64,000 nt of DNA from Pyrus communis (Eukaryota > Streptophyta > Magnoliopsida > Rosales > Rosaceae), in assembly GCF_963583255.1 (NCBI RefSeq), contig NC_084803.1:26696428-26760427 (forward strand), written 5' to 3'. The position numbers and the translations under genes are program-made. This document shows positions 42,575 to 56,349 of the stretch, one piece after another (within the stretch, counting starts at the first letter, position 1; each line of letters begins with the position of its first letter). Under the pieces are notes generated by a model, which saw nothing but the letters and a program-made list of their open reading frames with translations, searched no databases and was not told where the DNA came from.

Positions 42575-45500
42575 ATGACCGTTGAAACACGGTCTACAAA
42601 GAAGAAAACAACCATGGGAAAGTCAACAACTGACTTTCTAGTGCAAGGCCTTGGGCAGGATTTGCACCCTACAAAAAATCCGATCATTGTTGCGCCGCCC
42701 GAGGCCACAAGTGTGACACGCCGAGAAAATGAAATTTGTCTCGGCGGACAACCTCACAACTCAGCGATCCCGAATCAAACGGCGGGCATGTTTGTAGAAG
42801 GGATCGTAGAAGATTGCGACGACGATGGTGGGGAAGGTTCCGATCCACCAACTAGGACATTCCTTCGAAGATGACTGGATGAAAAATATCGTCAGGTCGA
42901 GCAGTCGATTGGTCAAAAGATGAATGATTTGCTAGAAGCAATACGAAGTAATAACGATACGCAGACCAGAATGCTTGAACTATTGGTTAGTAAAGCCTTC
43001 GAAGATGGCCAGGTCAGCCCACCTCGGCAGCTTTCGACGAATGTGCCAATACCAGCCGAGAGAGGGTCTGCCCGGCCGCAACCAATCACCTTAGAAAGAA
43101 GAGGTGGACCAGGAAATAGATCCGAGGGACCAAGCCAGGGAGAAGAAGCCGCTTCCGTGAACATGACCGAAGTCCAGAGAATGATTGATTCGGCCCTGAA
43201 AAAAGGGCCGAAGTTTCCAAAATTCATCCACCCATACCCAGCTTATGTAGAAAGGTTTGAATACCCACGAGGATTTAAGATCCCTGATTTCAGCCTCTTC
43301 GCCGGGGAGTCGTCTTTATCCTCGTTGGAACATGTGGCTCGGTTCACAGCGCAGTGTGGAGACGTCAATAGCGACTTCTACAAATTACGGCTGTTTAACT
43401 TTTCATTGACAGGCTCAGCTTTCGCCTGGTACATTAATCTTCCACCCAACTCTGTGCAGAGTTGGGAAGAGTTGGTCGAAAAGTTCCATGAACAATTCTA
43501 TCGGCCAGGGATGAAGATGTCTGTATCATCGTTGGCCAGGATGGCTCAAGCATCCGACGAATCTCCAATGGAATACCTAACAAGGTTTAAGTCGGCCAGG
43601 AATTGGTGTCGAGTACCACTCCCCGAAGTGGAATTCATCAGGATTGCCCTCAACGGATTAGACGTGGAGTACAAAAAGAAGTTCTTGGGGGCAAATATCC
43701 GAGATATGTACGAACTTGCTCAACAGGTTGAACAATATGATTATCTGCTCCGAGAAGAAAAGATATCAAAGTCACCATCCCGAGGGACGTTGTATAAGAA
43801 TCCCACGGTTAGCTATGCATCAGCCGAAAGTGAAGACCCTCAGTATGTTAGTGTGGATGCGGCCGAGATAGTAATAGACAAACCCTACGTTTGCAAGGCT
43901 TTGGCGCAAGTGAGTTCCAAAGACACCAAAACCCGTTCGGCCGCTGAGGAAATGAGTAAGTCATCGAAAGTATATACTTTTGATATCACCAAAGCTGATG
44001 CAATTTTCGATCAATTATTGGCAGCAAAAATCATCAAGCTTCGGCCGGGACATACTATCCCTAAGGCCGATGAATTAAAAGGAAAGATATACTGCAAGTA
44101 TCATAATTCTAATAAGCATGCAACCAATAATTGTGTTGTGTTCCGAGACACAATTCAAAGTTGGATCGAGAAAGGTAAGTTGAAATTTCCGGAAAAGCAG
44201 ATGGCGGTCGACGTCAATCCCTTCCCTTCAACAACAATTGGTATGGTGGATGCTCATATTCCTAAAAACAAAGGGAAGGCCGAATACGTCCTGGTGCAGC
44301 ATATCCATCAACGGAATGGTCGAACAAGACTAAAGCTTGATTTGTTTTCAAATGCACCACCTGTGGAACAATCAGGGCCACCCGTCGATGATCCTATGAT
44401 GAGATGAAGTCCCGACGGAACTCATGAATCAACAGTTTTATGTGATCATTGTAAAACACCAGTTGAACCTGGGAAGAAGACATCTTCAACACCCCCCACG
44501 GCCCCTGTAACATCACCGAAGGGACTTGGTAACGGTCCACGACGTCAAGTGTTTGATCGACTCGGCCCACAAGTACGGCCGAAAGACCAGACTTCGGTCA
44601 GGCGGCGTATGGATTTCGACGCACCTTTCTACAATGATCAACCCTGGTACAGTTACAAAACTTTCAAACCGATACCAACAGTTCGGGCTCACCAGCCGAT
44701 CGCAAAACTTTCAAACCACCCAGGACATCGGATCAACCCTGGTACAGTTACAATTCTCCGACTGGCTTATATACGGCGCTGTCCAAATCCCAAAAACGTC
44801 GTCGTCAACGGATAGATTGCATGGCTCGGCGACGAGAAGCACAGGCCAGCCCGGCCAACCAGTGGCAAACAAAGAAGGCCGTGGAAGACATTAGCGAACG
44901 GCCAACCCCGACTATCATAACCGAGTTAGCCGAAGGGAAGAAAGTAGCAGCTACCGGTTTCGAAACCACCATTAAGGAATCTGAGAAACGTATTAAGATC
45001 CTTCTCCGGCCTGGGGAAACGAGAGCTCGTCTAGAGTACTTTAGACAAGAGGCCAAAAAGAGACTTTCTCCGTTACCACCGCGCGAGCCGTTTATTAAAA
45101 TACGGCGCAACTTACACCCTCCATTCCTCGGTGAATCCCTGGAATACATGCGAGAGTTTCATAAGAAATACTCCGCCAATGACTTGTACGGATTACCCAA
45201 GGCGTGTCAGGAAGCCCTTGACTTAGCTTTAACTTGCCCTGATGCCGAGCAAATTATCCAGAAAACTTCCGACCCAGCAATTAAAGCTAGGTTCCAACAT
45301 ATACGGGAGGCTCGGGTCCTTGGTTTTGAGGTCGATCCCTATACAGACATCGACACCGCCGAATTACCCTTTTCGCTTGAAGACCTCCAGCATTTACGCT
45401 ATCATTTCGAAGTTTTCTCGGCTGTATCGCTTTTCGACCTCACGGCAGACGAGGAACAACGGATAGCACGGTTGGATACATATCTAGACACGAGGAACGC

Positions 45501-46524
45501 CCGTATTGCCTATGAAGAACGAGCCTGCGTAGCCAATGACCAACGTAAATCTTCGGCAGTCAACATCGTCGAGGGAAATAGCCCACCCGCACTCGATTTG
45601 GTTCCCACGTCTCAGATACCGGTTCTTACCAAGGAACTCAAAAGTTTAATCGAGGATGTTCCGCCGACTACTACTGAGGTTAGTTCTGCAGAAGACGACG
45701 ACCACGATCCAATGGGTCCCTCGGTCCTTGAACATATGGAGATCAGTATGGTCCACATCCTACCAGCTGAATTCCAGCCAGGTACCCACCAGTCGAATTT
45801 CTTGGACAGGGACGTAGTTGCCGAGGAAGCAACACAAGTAGACTTCGTCGCAAACGACGACGACAGAGAAAATCGAAGCGGGGACAACCTTAAGGCAGCT
45901 TTGGCCGAGCTATTTCCCCGCTCCCCCTCGGTTAATCTCCAACACCTAAAGCCGTTGTATGTCACGGCTCACATCGAAGGATTTCCCATTTCTAAAGTGT
46001 TTGTCAACTGTGGAGCCACAGTCAACATTATGCCAATATCCGTCATGAAGGCTTTACGCCGTTCTGATAATGAACTCATTCCGTCAGGGATCACAATGAG
46101 CAGCTTCGTTGGTGATAAGTCTCAGACCAAATGAGTGCTCCCGTTGGAAGTTAGCATTGCCGGTCGTCAACACATGACGGCATTCTTTATCATTGATTCC
46201 AAGACCGATTATAACGCATTACTTGGCCGCGACTGGATCCACCAAACCAGTTGCATTCCTTCATCACTCTACCAAGTCCTCATTTTTTGGGATGGCAAAT
46301 CGGTCGTAGTCCACCCAGCCGATAACCAACCATTTGAAACCAACATGATTCAGGCTCGCTATTACGATGATCACGTCAGCTACATCACCCTCCAAGGCCT
46401 TAACGAGGATGGGCGGCCGACGAGAATTTCGGTACAGAAAGTGATTGAGGTCGGCGCCGAGACTGTCCAACAGGATTCGGCGAGACTTGGTTTGGCAGAT
46501 TTAGTCATCAATGCCGATGATTGA
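42575..46524 (+). pseudogene. Broken gag-protease of Tat copy 2
   Basis: Aligns end to end with the intact gag-protease of copy 1. Interruptions: TGA at 42872-42874 (CGA in copy 1), TGA at 44405-44407, a small scrambled region with a net frame change at about 44638-44770, and TGA at 46132-46134. The protease catalytic Asp is changed: the codon at 46006-46008 is AAC (VFVNCGATVNIMP) where copy 1 has GAC. The gag domain itself (43000-43780) is well preserved. It ends in the same ATGATTGA overlap with pol (46517-46524). Confidence 0.93.
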
Positions 46525-49500
46525 GCACACCACGCAAGAACGGCGTCAGGCTGCGGTTTCATCCACAATGGAACGTCTGCTGGCCCATTGGTACGCCATT
46601 ACCAAGCAACCACATTCTGGCATCAATTTAATCGAATTTTTGGCCGAAGCAGATAACGGCCCCGTTCTATCTTTCGATAAAGTTTAGGCTGCACCGGCCG
46701 AACTCGAAGACCATCGGCCTCAAGTCAAGGACCCGTTAGAAGAAGTTAACGTAGGCACGGCCGATGATCCTTGAACATTGTTTATTAGCGCGTTACTCCC
46801 ACCGTCCATGAAAGTCGAACTCCGGAAGTTACTCCACGAATTTAAAGATTGCTTCGCGTGGAGCTATCATGAAATGCCAGGCCTCGACTGAAACCTTGTG
46901 GAACATGAGCTACGCATCAAGGAAGGATGTAAGCCTTTTCGACAACCCCCTCGCCAATTTTCGACCGAAGTACAGCTCGGCATTAAAGAAGAATTAGTTC
47001 GGCTTCTAAAAGCCGGGTTTATTAGGACTGCTCGGTATGTCGAATGGTTGGCCAATATCGTCCCAGTATTGAAGAAAAATGGTGCACTTCGCATTTGCAT
47101 CGATTTCCGTAATCTAAATCTGGCTACTCCTAAGGACGAATATACAATGCCTATCTCAGATTTATTAATTGATGCCGCAGCTAATCATGAACTGCTATCT
47201 TTTATGGACGGCCATGCGGGTTACAACCAGATTTTCATCGCCGAAGCCGACATCCACAAGACGGCTTTCCGTTGCCCTGGGGCACTTGGTACTTACGAAT
47301 GGGTAGTCATGCCATTCGGCCTCAAGAATGCCGGCGCCACATACCAACGAGCCATGAATATGATATTCCACGACTTAATCGGTACACTCGTCGAAGTTTA
47401 TATCGATGATGTGGTCGTAAAATCTAAACGCCGTCAAACGCACCTGGACGATCTGCGGCAAGCGTTCCTTCGCATGCGCCAAAACAACCTCAAAATGAAC
47501 CCGGCCAAGTGTGCTTTCGGTGTTTCGGCCGGTAATTTCCTAGGATTTTTGGTGCACCACCGCGGCATCGAGGTCGACAAAAATAAAGCCCGCGCCATCA
47601 TTAGCGCCCCACCTCCGACGACAAAGAAACAGCTCCAGTCGTTACTCGGGCAGATAAATTTCCTCTGTCGTTTCATCGCCAATTCGGCCGGTAAGATGAA
47701 GGCATTCTCTACGCTCTTGAAACTTAAGGATACCGACAAATTTGAATGGCGCGAAGAGCATCAAACTGCATTTACGCAAATCAAGGTGGCCCTTTCCACT
47801 CCACCAGTGCTCGTTCCACCTCGTTGTAACAAACCTCTTAAATTATACATTTCGGCAGCCGCTGAATCCATTGGTTGTCTCCTCGCGCAAGATAACAATG
47901 TAGGACGTGAACAAGCGATCTTTTATCTTAGCCGAAATCTGAATTCACCAGAGCTCAATTAATCACCGGTCGAAAAACTTTGCTTAGCTTTGTTTTTCGG
48001 CTCATCCAAGCTTCGACATTACATGCTCCCTTCAGTCACACAGGTCATCGCCCAAACGGATGTAATTCGATACATGCTCACTCGGCCCATTGTCAAAGGC
48101 CGAATTGGGAAGTGGACGCTCGCGTTATCCGAGTTCAGCCTTCAGTATGTACCCCAAAAGGCCGTCAAGGGGCAAGCTCTCGCCGATTTCTTGGCCCAAC
48201 ATCCTTCCCCCTATGGTTCTGAGGAAGGCGACGTCGACATCGGTTTAGTCACCACACGCGATAGCCATTGGACTATGCATTTTGATGGTTCCAGTACTTC
48301 GACCTCGGCGGGTGTCGGTATCGCTATTCAGTCGCCTGACTACTGCCGATGGTATTTTTCTCTCAAGTTAGATTTCAGCTGCACCAATAATCAGGCCGAA
48401 TATGAAGCCCTCATTATCGGCCTCCACGTTTTACACGATCTACGAGCCCCCCGCGTCCTCGTCCTTGGTGATTCCGAACTTGTGATTAACCAACTGAACG
48501 GCATGTTTCGTTGCATGAGTTGTACTTTAGCTCCCTATCACATGGTCGCCACCTACCTGGCCGAGTCGTTCGAACGGATCACATTTGAACACATTTCACG
48601 TGTCGACAACACAGACGCCGATGAACTCGCCTAGATCGCCTCGGGAGCACAACTCACGGGGGGCAAACTAGGTCGAATTGTGGGAATTGCAACCACGGGT
48701 CAACGCTCGTACCCCGCCTTGATCAATCAGCAAATTCTCCAGCGCACACAAGTAATACGCACAAGGGTAATGTCACTCCCATCCCTACTAGAACGAGGAG
48801 ATCCCGTAGAAGTATGTGTCGTCGAAGTAGAACCAGATGATTGGAGAAAGACGATGTTACGGTACCTCGATAACCCCAATGGGAAACACGACCGGAGAAC
48901 GAAGGTGCTCGCCACGAATTACGTGTCGTACCAAAATGAATTATACCGCAAGGGCGAGGACGAGTTACTACTATTGTGCCTCGGCCCACACGAGGCTGCC
49001 CAAGCAATGGTCGAAGTACATGAAGGAATTTGTGGGGCACACCAGTCTGGATGAAAGATGCGCTGGTTGCTCCGACGACACGGTTATTTTTGGCCCAATA
49101 TTTTAAAGGATTGCATCGAATATGCACGGAGATGCGTATCATGCCAAATTCATGGACCCGTGCAGAGAGCCCCGACCGAATTACTACACTCGGTTACTAA
49201 ACCATGGCCGTTCAGGGGTTGGGCAATGGACGTAATTGGCAAAATCACGCCATCATCGGGGGCAGCGAAACACGCGTGGATAATTGTAGCAACTGACTAT
49301 TTCACTAAGTGGGTTGAGGCAAGGTCATACGCCGAATTAACTGCTAAAGAGGTATGCAACTTCGTAGAGGAGAATATTGTGACCAGATTCGGCGTGCCAG
49401 AAACGATCATAACTGATAATGACACTATATTTACAGCCGATAGGTTTAAGGAATACGCGGCAAGATTGAATATCCGACTTGAGCAATCTACGCCGTACTA

Positions 49501-50102
49501 CCCACAGGCAAACGGGCAAGCCGAGGCAAGCAATAAAGTGTTGATCGGCATCCTTGAAAAAATGGTAAAAGAGAAACCTGGGTTGTGGCATTTGAAGTTA
49601 AATGAAGCATTATGGGCATACCGAACTTCACCCCGGTCGGCCACTGGAACCACTCCTTACGCGTTAACTTATGGACACGATGCTATGATACCGGTCGAGT
49701 TGAGTATAAGCTCGTTACGAGTAATCGAGCAGAGTAATCTGTTCAGTATTGAATATAGTCAAGCGATGCGACAAGAATTAGAAGACTTAGAAGAAAGTCG
49801 AATCGACGCGGGTAACTTATTGATTGCACAAAAGAAAATTGCCGAGCGAGCGTATAACCAGCGTGTAAGACAAAAAACGTTCGGTGAAGGAGAATTGGTT
49901 TGGCAAACTGTGTTGCCTATTGGGATTAAAGACCCAGATTGGTAAGTGGTCGCCGAATTGGGAAGGGCCATTCATCGTTCACAAAGTCCTCGGCAATGGA
50001 GCATATCATCTAAGAGATCGGACGGGTTCAGTTCACAAATTGCCGATTAATGGAAAGTTTTTAAAGAAGTACTATCCAATTACATGGGAAATGCAAGAGT
50101 AA
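46517..50102 (+). pseudogene. Broken pol of Tat copy 2
   Basis: One frame aligns with intact pol of copy 1 but has stops at 46685-46687 (CAG to TAG), 46772-46774 (CGA to TGA), 46889-46891 (CGA to TGA), 47960-47962 (TAA), 48632-48634 (CAG to TAG) and 49052-49054 (CGA to TGA). A net 2-bp deletion near 49930 shifts the last 50 codons. Catalytic motifs survive between the breaks: YIDD at 47399-47410, both RNase H signatures and the integrase DDE positions. Confidence 0.93.
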
Positions 50103-50213
50103 GACCATTGTATTGATAGCAAGACGACCATTGTATTAATAGCAAAACGACCATTGTATTGATATCAAAAGAATCATTACAAGAAGAACAAATACAAATA
50201 CAATGATGGATTC

Positions 50214-53200
50214 CTAAGGGGTCGAGGGGAGGAAAGTCTCGAGGGCAGCTTTTAGCTCTAGCCACTTCGCTTCGCTCAGAATAATCTCAGCCTGCCTTGT
50301 CTTCTTGTTGCACTGCAGTTGCTAGATACGCTGTGCGCCGGCAGCGAAGGCCGTCAGCCGAGCCTTGTTGGCCTCAAAGTCCTTCTCAAGCTCGGAAGCA
50401 GCAGCCGACATTTGCCGTTGAAGGTCAGAAATTTGACGTTGGAGGTCAGAGATCTGACGATCAAACTCGGTCAGCTTTTCTTTCTTCGCCTTGATTGCCT
50501 CCATCTCTACTCGACCAGCCTCATGCGCGACCTTAGCCACCTTCAAGTCGTCCTCGGCTTGTAAGGCTCGCTCGAAGATGAGGAAGTGTTGCCGAGTCCG
50601 CTCCAGGAGATCGGTGAGGAAAGAGATACCCTCCGGGCTCAGGTGACCACCGCTGGCGAGGTCATTGAGACACTCTCCAACAGAGTCAAGGCCCTTGCAC
50701 CGGAGAGCTTGGGAGGCAGTCAGAGACAAGACTTCGTGCAGCTTCACGAAGACTTCGGCCTCGGGCATGGCTCCCGCCGGTTCGGCCGGAGCTGCAGAGG
50801 AGCCGGCCTCACCGGTCGTGCTTTGAAGAAGAGCGTCAAGCTCCACTTCCCACGATGGCTGCACATAAAAGGAAAACTTTGTGAAGGAAAGTAAAGACGT
50901 CGTGATATAGTGCATAAAGAAAAAAGGGGATTGTTTTAGACCTGCCGAGAGGAGACTTCGGCCATGCCCTCTAGGTCATTGCTCGAACCCAGGGAACTTA
51001 ATGGCCGAGCCCAGTGCCTTAGACCGCTACGCAATTCACACGGCCGATAGAGGTCATCTACATTTGATGGCCACGACGGCGGCCAGGAAATATAGACAAC
51101 GCCCCTCGGCGCATAAAATTGCCGGTGAAATGAATGTTCAGGCACCTGACATTTAATAGTTTTTTTTAAAAAAAACATGTGTCACGAAAAAATCAATACA
51201 AAAGAAACGAGACTTACAAAGGCCGAAGAGACTTCCTGTGGAGGAATTGGAGAGTCTTCATCCTGCGGATGGATCGGCGTTTCGGCCGTGGCCTCAGGAT
51301 CGGCCATAGGTCTCTTGCCACGATCCGCCGCAGGAGAACGCGGTCGAGCGGTCGCTTCGACGACCGGAGGAGGATGGACGGGAGGAGAGTTGACTGGTCG
51401 ACGACGGCGTTCCAGCGGGACTTCGTCACTCTCGCTCTCGACATCCTGAACACAAAGAGAAAACATTTAACATTACGATCAGAAACCTAAAGAAACAAGT
51501 GGAAGTAGAATTATACCTCCAAGACGACCGTTGGAGTCGAGGGTGCTTCGACAGGCGCAGCCGACTTCCCCATTGCAGGCGCCACGACCGGCTCCGAAGC
51601 TGGAGCGGGTGCGACGATTGGATCGGCCAGAGAGACGGCTGGAGGAATCGGGGATGGAGATGCCGAGGCAGCCGGCACAGATGGAGAGCCGGCAGGAGCA
51701 AGCGTCCCAGTAGTATCACTAGGGACGACATGAATTTCCCGGTCGCCCTTCTTCGCCAATTTCTTGACGCGTTTAGAAGGGCGAGGGGCCTCATCCGCCG
51801 GCTCGGCTCCTCGGTGGGGGCGTTTGGTAGGAACCGTCCGCTCGGTGACAAGGGTCCTCTTCGTGGGCACCTTCTTTGCCCTTGCCACCGCGGCGACCAC
51901 TTAACCCGTCCTCGACCCGCGCCCCCTTGAAAAGCAAAGTAATTAATAACAAAAATAATAAATAAAAAAAGAGGAAAGGAAAGAAAAGCGGAAAGACTAC
52001 CTTGGTCCGACTCCTTAGGTTGAGCCGAGGACGTTGACCTGGGACTGTCGCCGAAGATCTTCCTCACCAGATCTTCGGCCGGGGCGCCGAAGAAGTCGCC
52101 GGTGTACTCCTCCCACCAGTCCCCGAAGGTGTCGGTTCCCAAAGATTCAGGAACCGTCGGCCGAAGCCGAAATTTCCTGCACTTCTCTTGGAACTCCTGG
52201 TCCGACGTCTTACATTCCCTTTCGGAGGAAGCGGTAAGACGCCCCCGACTCAGGAGAGACCGAGAGGCGAGCAGGGGGACGGGGCAGCCTTGAAGATAGC
52301 CGAGCTGCCGGGCGACAAAATGGGGATGGTAGACCTCCCAGGTAGCTCGGCGGGCATCGCAACCAAGAGGAAGGTCGCGAGCCAGAATGAACGACCCCCA
52401 GCATTGCCTCTGCCCGCATCCTCGGACTCGGCCCATGCTGTCGTAGGGAGCTTGAGCGAGGAAGGGTACTCCTGGCGCCGGCATACCAGGAACTCGTCAT
52501 CCGAGAGGACGTCGAGGCTGAGGAAGTGTTTGAAAACCTCGTCGGCTCGGTGAGGTGGCGCCGGTCGAGAGGCCAGTTGAAGGCCGAGGGCAGCCGTTCG
52601 CTGGAAGGCAGGAACCTCCGGTCGAAGGGTGGAGAAGTAAACCTGCAACCAGAGTTGGAACACCCAGAGGGGTCCGTTCTGGTGCGGGTCAATCTTGCCA
52701 ATGGTCGCCTCGGCCAGGCAACGGTAGAGGTTGGCGAGTATGGCTGGACTGAGCGCCAGCGAGCGACCATTAGCCAGTGCCTGGGCCACCGGCATGTTCT
52801 CCACCAGGCATTTGTTTGACCTGGTACAACAGATGAATTTGTTGTACCAGTAGAAGAGGAAGGCCTTGTGCTCTCCCTTCCTAAGGCCTTCCTCGCCTCG
52901 GCCGGCGAAATGAAGGATGAGAGTGTTGTAGTTGAAGAAGTTCTTGTGGAGCTTCTGAACTTCTTCCCTTGAGGGCTCCCGGTCGCCCCGGCCTAGTGTT
53001 TCGACGGCCCTTTCGTCGAACAGTGCCTTCAGGTCGAGAGGAGAAGGATATCCGGAAAGGGCGGCGTCAATAGGTAAGCCGGTCGGGGAAGTCCCAAGGA
53101 TGGCCGAGACGTCGAGGACTGTGGGGCCGAGAGGGCCGAAAGGCAGGACCATGGTGTTGGTGGCCGAACACCATAAACTCAGGGCCGCCATGAGCAGCTC

Positions 53201-53572
53201 CTTAATCATGGCAATCTCCATGGTTAACAGAATAATGGCATCGTAGATGCCGAGAGCCTTCCACTCCTTGCCAAATAATGTGCTCATTCGGTCGACCCAG
53301 GCAGCCCAAGCCGTGGTGGTCGAGGGCCAGGCTCCCTCAGGCCGCGCCAGAATCCACTTTGACCAGTCAAACCCCTGCAGCAGGGGTGTTAAACACTGCT
53401 CCTTGAGCAGGTTAGTGACAGACGACGGCACTGCGTCTCTGAAGAGGGGACCCAGAATCTGGTGGCTGGTGGCCATGTCATTTTCGAATCGCAGCGTCTT
53501 GACGGCGCTCCGAACGATGAAATCTTTACACTTGTTGACTTCATCAGAGAGTTTCGAGATAAAGGAGGCCAT
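50214..53572 (-). pseudogene. Broken antisense plant-mobile-domain gene of Tat copy 2
   Basis: Same exon order as the intact gene in copy 1. The first exon (53572 down to 52002, donor CCAAG|GTAGTC) has a one-base deletion near 52410, after SEDA, that throws the frame. The second exon has a poor match around its acceptor and an in-frame TAA just after it (plus-strand position about 51902). The last exon has TAG at 50322-50324 where copy 1 has CAG. Introns between exons are still present with similar positions. The TATA box near 53739-53746 is retained. Confidence 0.85.
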
Positions 53573-54180
53573 TAGTAGAGATGATAGGAGATAATTCGGA
53601 AGAAGAGAATATTGCAGAAGGAAGAACTGGAGAAAATATTGCAGAAGGAAGAACTAGAAGTTTTGGTTTGAACGAACAAGGATGATAAAATTGGGATTTT
53701 GGAGTTTCTGAAAGCGTAAGATGCGAATGGCAGAAATGTGGGTATTTATAGGGTTTTCAGAGTGAAGATCAAATGTCTGGAATTCGAAAAAGCAATGGAA
53801 TTCGAAAAGCACTGGTTCAAATTGGGGGGAAATTTAACCGGGAAAGTCTCCAATCATTTCGGATATTTTGGGAACCTGCGAAGATGGAATCGAGGAGTCG
53901 AAAATCCAGGACGCACGATTGCGTGCGGTGTCAGTTTTAATGCATTAATGAGGATAAGGCGTTTCAGTTAGTGGACGGTTTCGAGGCCCATGATTGAAAG
54001 CTTTTAAGAGCGGCAGAGAATCGACAAGTGGCCACGCGTCGAGGGCAACGAGGAAAGTGCAATCATGTCTCATAAATGCGCAGGAATAATGGTCATTAAG
54101 GAAGTAAAGTCCAAAAAGGCAATAAATGTTTTCGCTTCTTCAAGGCCGAGGCCCGACCAAGAGTTAACAGTCGGCGACCT

Positions 54181-54197
54181 CAGAAGCGAGAGGGCAG
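54181..54197 (+). other. Polypurine tract of Tat copy 2
   Basis: CAGAAGCGAGAGGGCAG directly before the 3' LTR, one of the few segments nearly unchanged from copy 1. Confidence 0.75.
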
Positions 54198-55320
54198 TGT
54201 TTGGGCCCAAAATATGATTGTTGGGCCGAGCAGCAGGATGTGCTTGGCCCAAGGTAATGATAAATACTATGGGCCGAATAATAAATCCCGGGCCAGCTGG
54301 CAGGGTCGGCCAAATCCTATCCTAAGTAGTCCGGATGAATAGAAAAGGTCGAGGAAGTCCTGGTGCGACCAGGATTCTCGACCGGCAAGGAATGGAGTCC
54401 CGAAAAGAAGGAGAATTCAGAATCCCGGTAGGAGTAGGTTTGTTCGAGTTAGAGGCGAAATGGGACAAGGACTCCCAATCCAAATCAGAATTGGTTTCAA
54501 GGAATGGGGCACTATAAATACAAGAAATCATGCAACAGAAAGGACCTTCAAAAATCAGCATACAATTGCCCTGCGCAAAACCTCTCAAACACCTTGAGAT
54601 TTTTCCTTTTCTTTTCCTGCCGACACACCTTCAGTTTGGATAAACAGCACTGTGGAAGCACCCGGTGAGCATCTTCAGTTTGGATAAACAGCACTGCTGC
54701 CGCAGAATCAGCCGACCGAGAAGCACCTTCAGTTTGGATAAACAGCACTGCGTCGAGGTCGACCGGTTATCTATCTAAGTCTCGGCCGAGAAGGGTTTTC
54801 GAACCTTTGTTGGCAGAGGTCACCTTATTAGCCTTCTCGGCATAGTTAGGTGTTACGAATTGCATTACTCGGCGTACTGGACGCCGAGTGGTTTTATGAT
54901 TGGATACTCGCAAGTGAGTTTCAGGGTTCGGCATTCCGACGGCCGAACTACGTTCACCATCAAGATATACATCACGTTCGAGTACCTGTGCCCATATAGT
55001 TTGGTCTCGATTCGACGTGCTTATACTCTTACGAATATAATCACAGTGACCGAATCGGGTTCCGACGATTTGTGAACTCCGCAGAATTAGCAGCCTTGTC
55101 TTCAGGCTGTAGAACCCAGAGACCGAGAGTGTTCCTTCCTCGGTCGCAATCGCAAGATAGAGAAGTCAACGACGCGCTCAAAGCTACATCAACAAATTTT
55201 ACTCCTCGGCCAAGCTCGGCCGACAAGTTGGCACACCCCGTATTCGACCGAAGGACGTAGTTAGCTTATTAGTTACTCGGCCTGCGCGCCACGTAGGTTT
55301 TGTAATTTTTAGAGTCAACA
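54198..55320 (+). repeat. 3' LTR of Tat copy 2
   Basis: 1123 bp, TGTTTGGGCCC...AGAGTCAACA, followed by the ACTAC target duplication. Differences from the 5' LTR cluster at CpG or TpG positions. Confidence 0.92.
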
Positions 55321-56349
55321 ACTACATGTATATTAATTAATACAAAATTAAGTAAACTGATTATCTAAGAGAAAGAGGTCGACTCGTGAATGAGAGAAAA
55401 AGAAACCCCAAGAAACTAATTGTTTGCCACCTTTTTTTTTCTTTTCTTTTCTTTTTTTTTTCAATTGACTTTGTGACCTCCCCTCTTAGCTCGCAGAGGC
55501 ACTTGCCAGCCACCTAGTGACTATACGGATTTTTAGAACAATGGTTGTGGATTAAGGATTTCACAAAGCAAATATTGAGAGTAGATCAGGAAAAATGAGC
55601 AACATTGCATGTGTTTATAAGTAATTAGATTACTCTCCATAATGCCAATTAATTTTAAAATAATTCTTACTTTATTATTCTGAAGTATCGTAGTTTTTCA
55701 CCCTTCATGCATCAAGTTTTTTTGTTTCTCCACAATTTTACAAATATTTTTCTTTCCCTTCACTTTTGGGTGGTTAATATGTCCAACATGAATTTTAGGA
55801 GGAATTGCTTCACCTTTTTGGTTGGGCAGCTGTGATTTGACCAAAAGAGGCAGCAAGCCTTTGTTCTTTTCATTTGGCATCGTGGGGATGAACGACAAAT
55901 TGTTTTATTTTTCTTTTCTTCTTTTATTTTTTTCTTAATTTTTATTTTTTTAAATTTACATGTGGGTTAGATTGATACATGGCGTGCAATTATTATCCAC
56001 ATGAGCGCTACATCACAGATTAACAAAGATTTTGAAAGAAAACTTAACAGATGTACGAAAGTGTTTCATAATTTTCACTTTAGGTATACGATAGAATGAA
56101 AAAAAAATTTAATGTATAAAAGTAAAAAAATCACAATACTTCAAAATAATAAAGTGAAAAATTGTCCTTAATTTATATTAAAACCTCAACATATTTCATG
56201 AAATATCATAAGTTGGTTTTCAAATTAGTGGATTCACAGGTACAGGAAGGGCCCTCTCATAAACATGTATAGTTCACGCACCAATAGAACGTGCCAGGGC
56301 CAAGACAATGTTTACAGATCACGAGTGGGACTGCGGACATACCATATAT

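Larger units (their letters stand above)
41407..55320 (+). mobile_element. Tat-lineage Ty3/gypsy retrotransposon, copy 2, defective
   Basis: Same family and layout as the element at 19384-33188 but in the opposite orientation. Flanked by ACTAC at 41402-41406 and 55321-55325. LTRs of 1123 bp each differ at about a dozen places that I counted by eye, mostly transitions, so insertion is older than that of copy 1. Gag, pol and the antisense gene all carry stops or frameshifts. Without trans help it cannot move. Confidence 0.93.
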
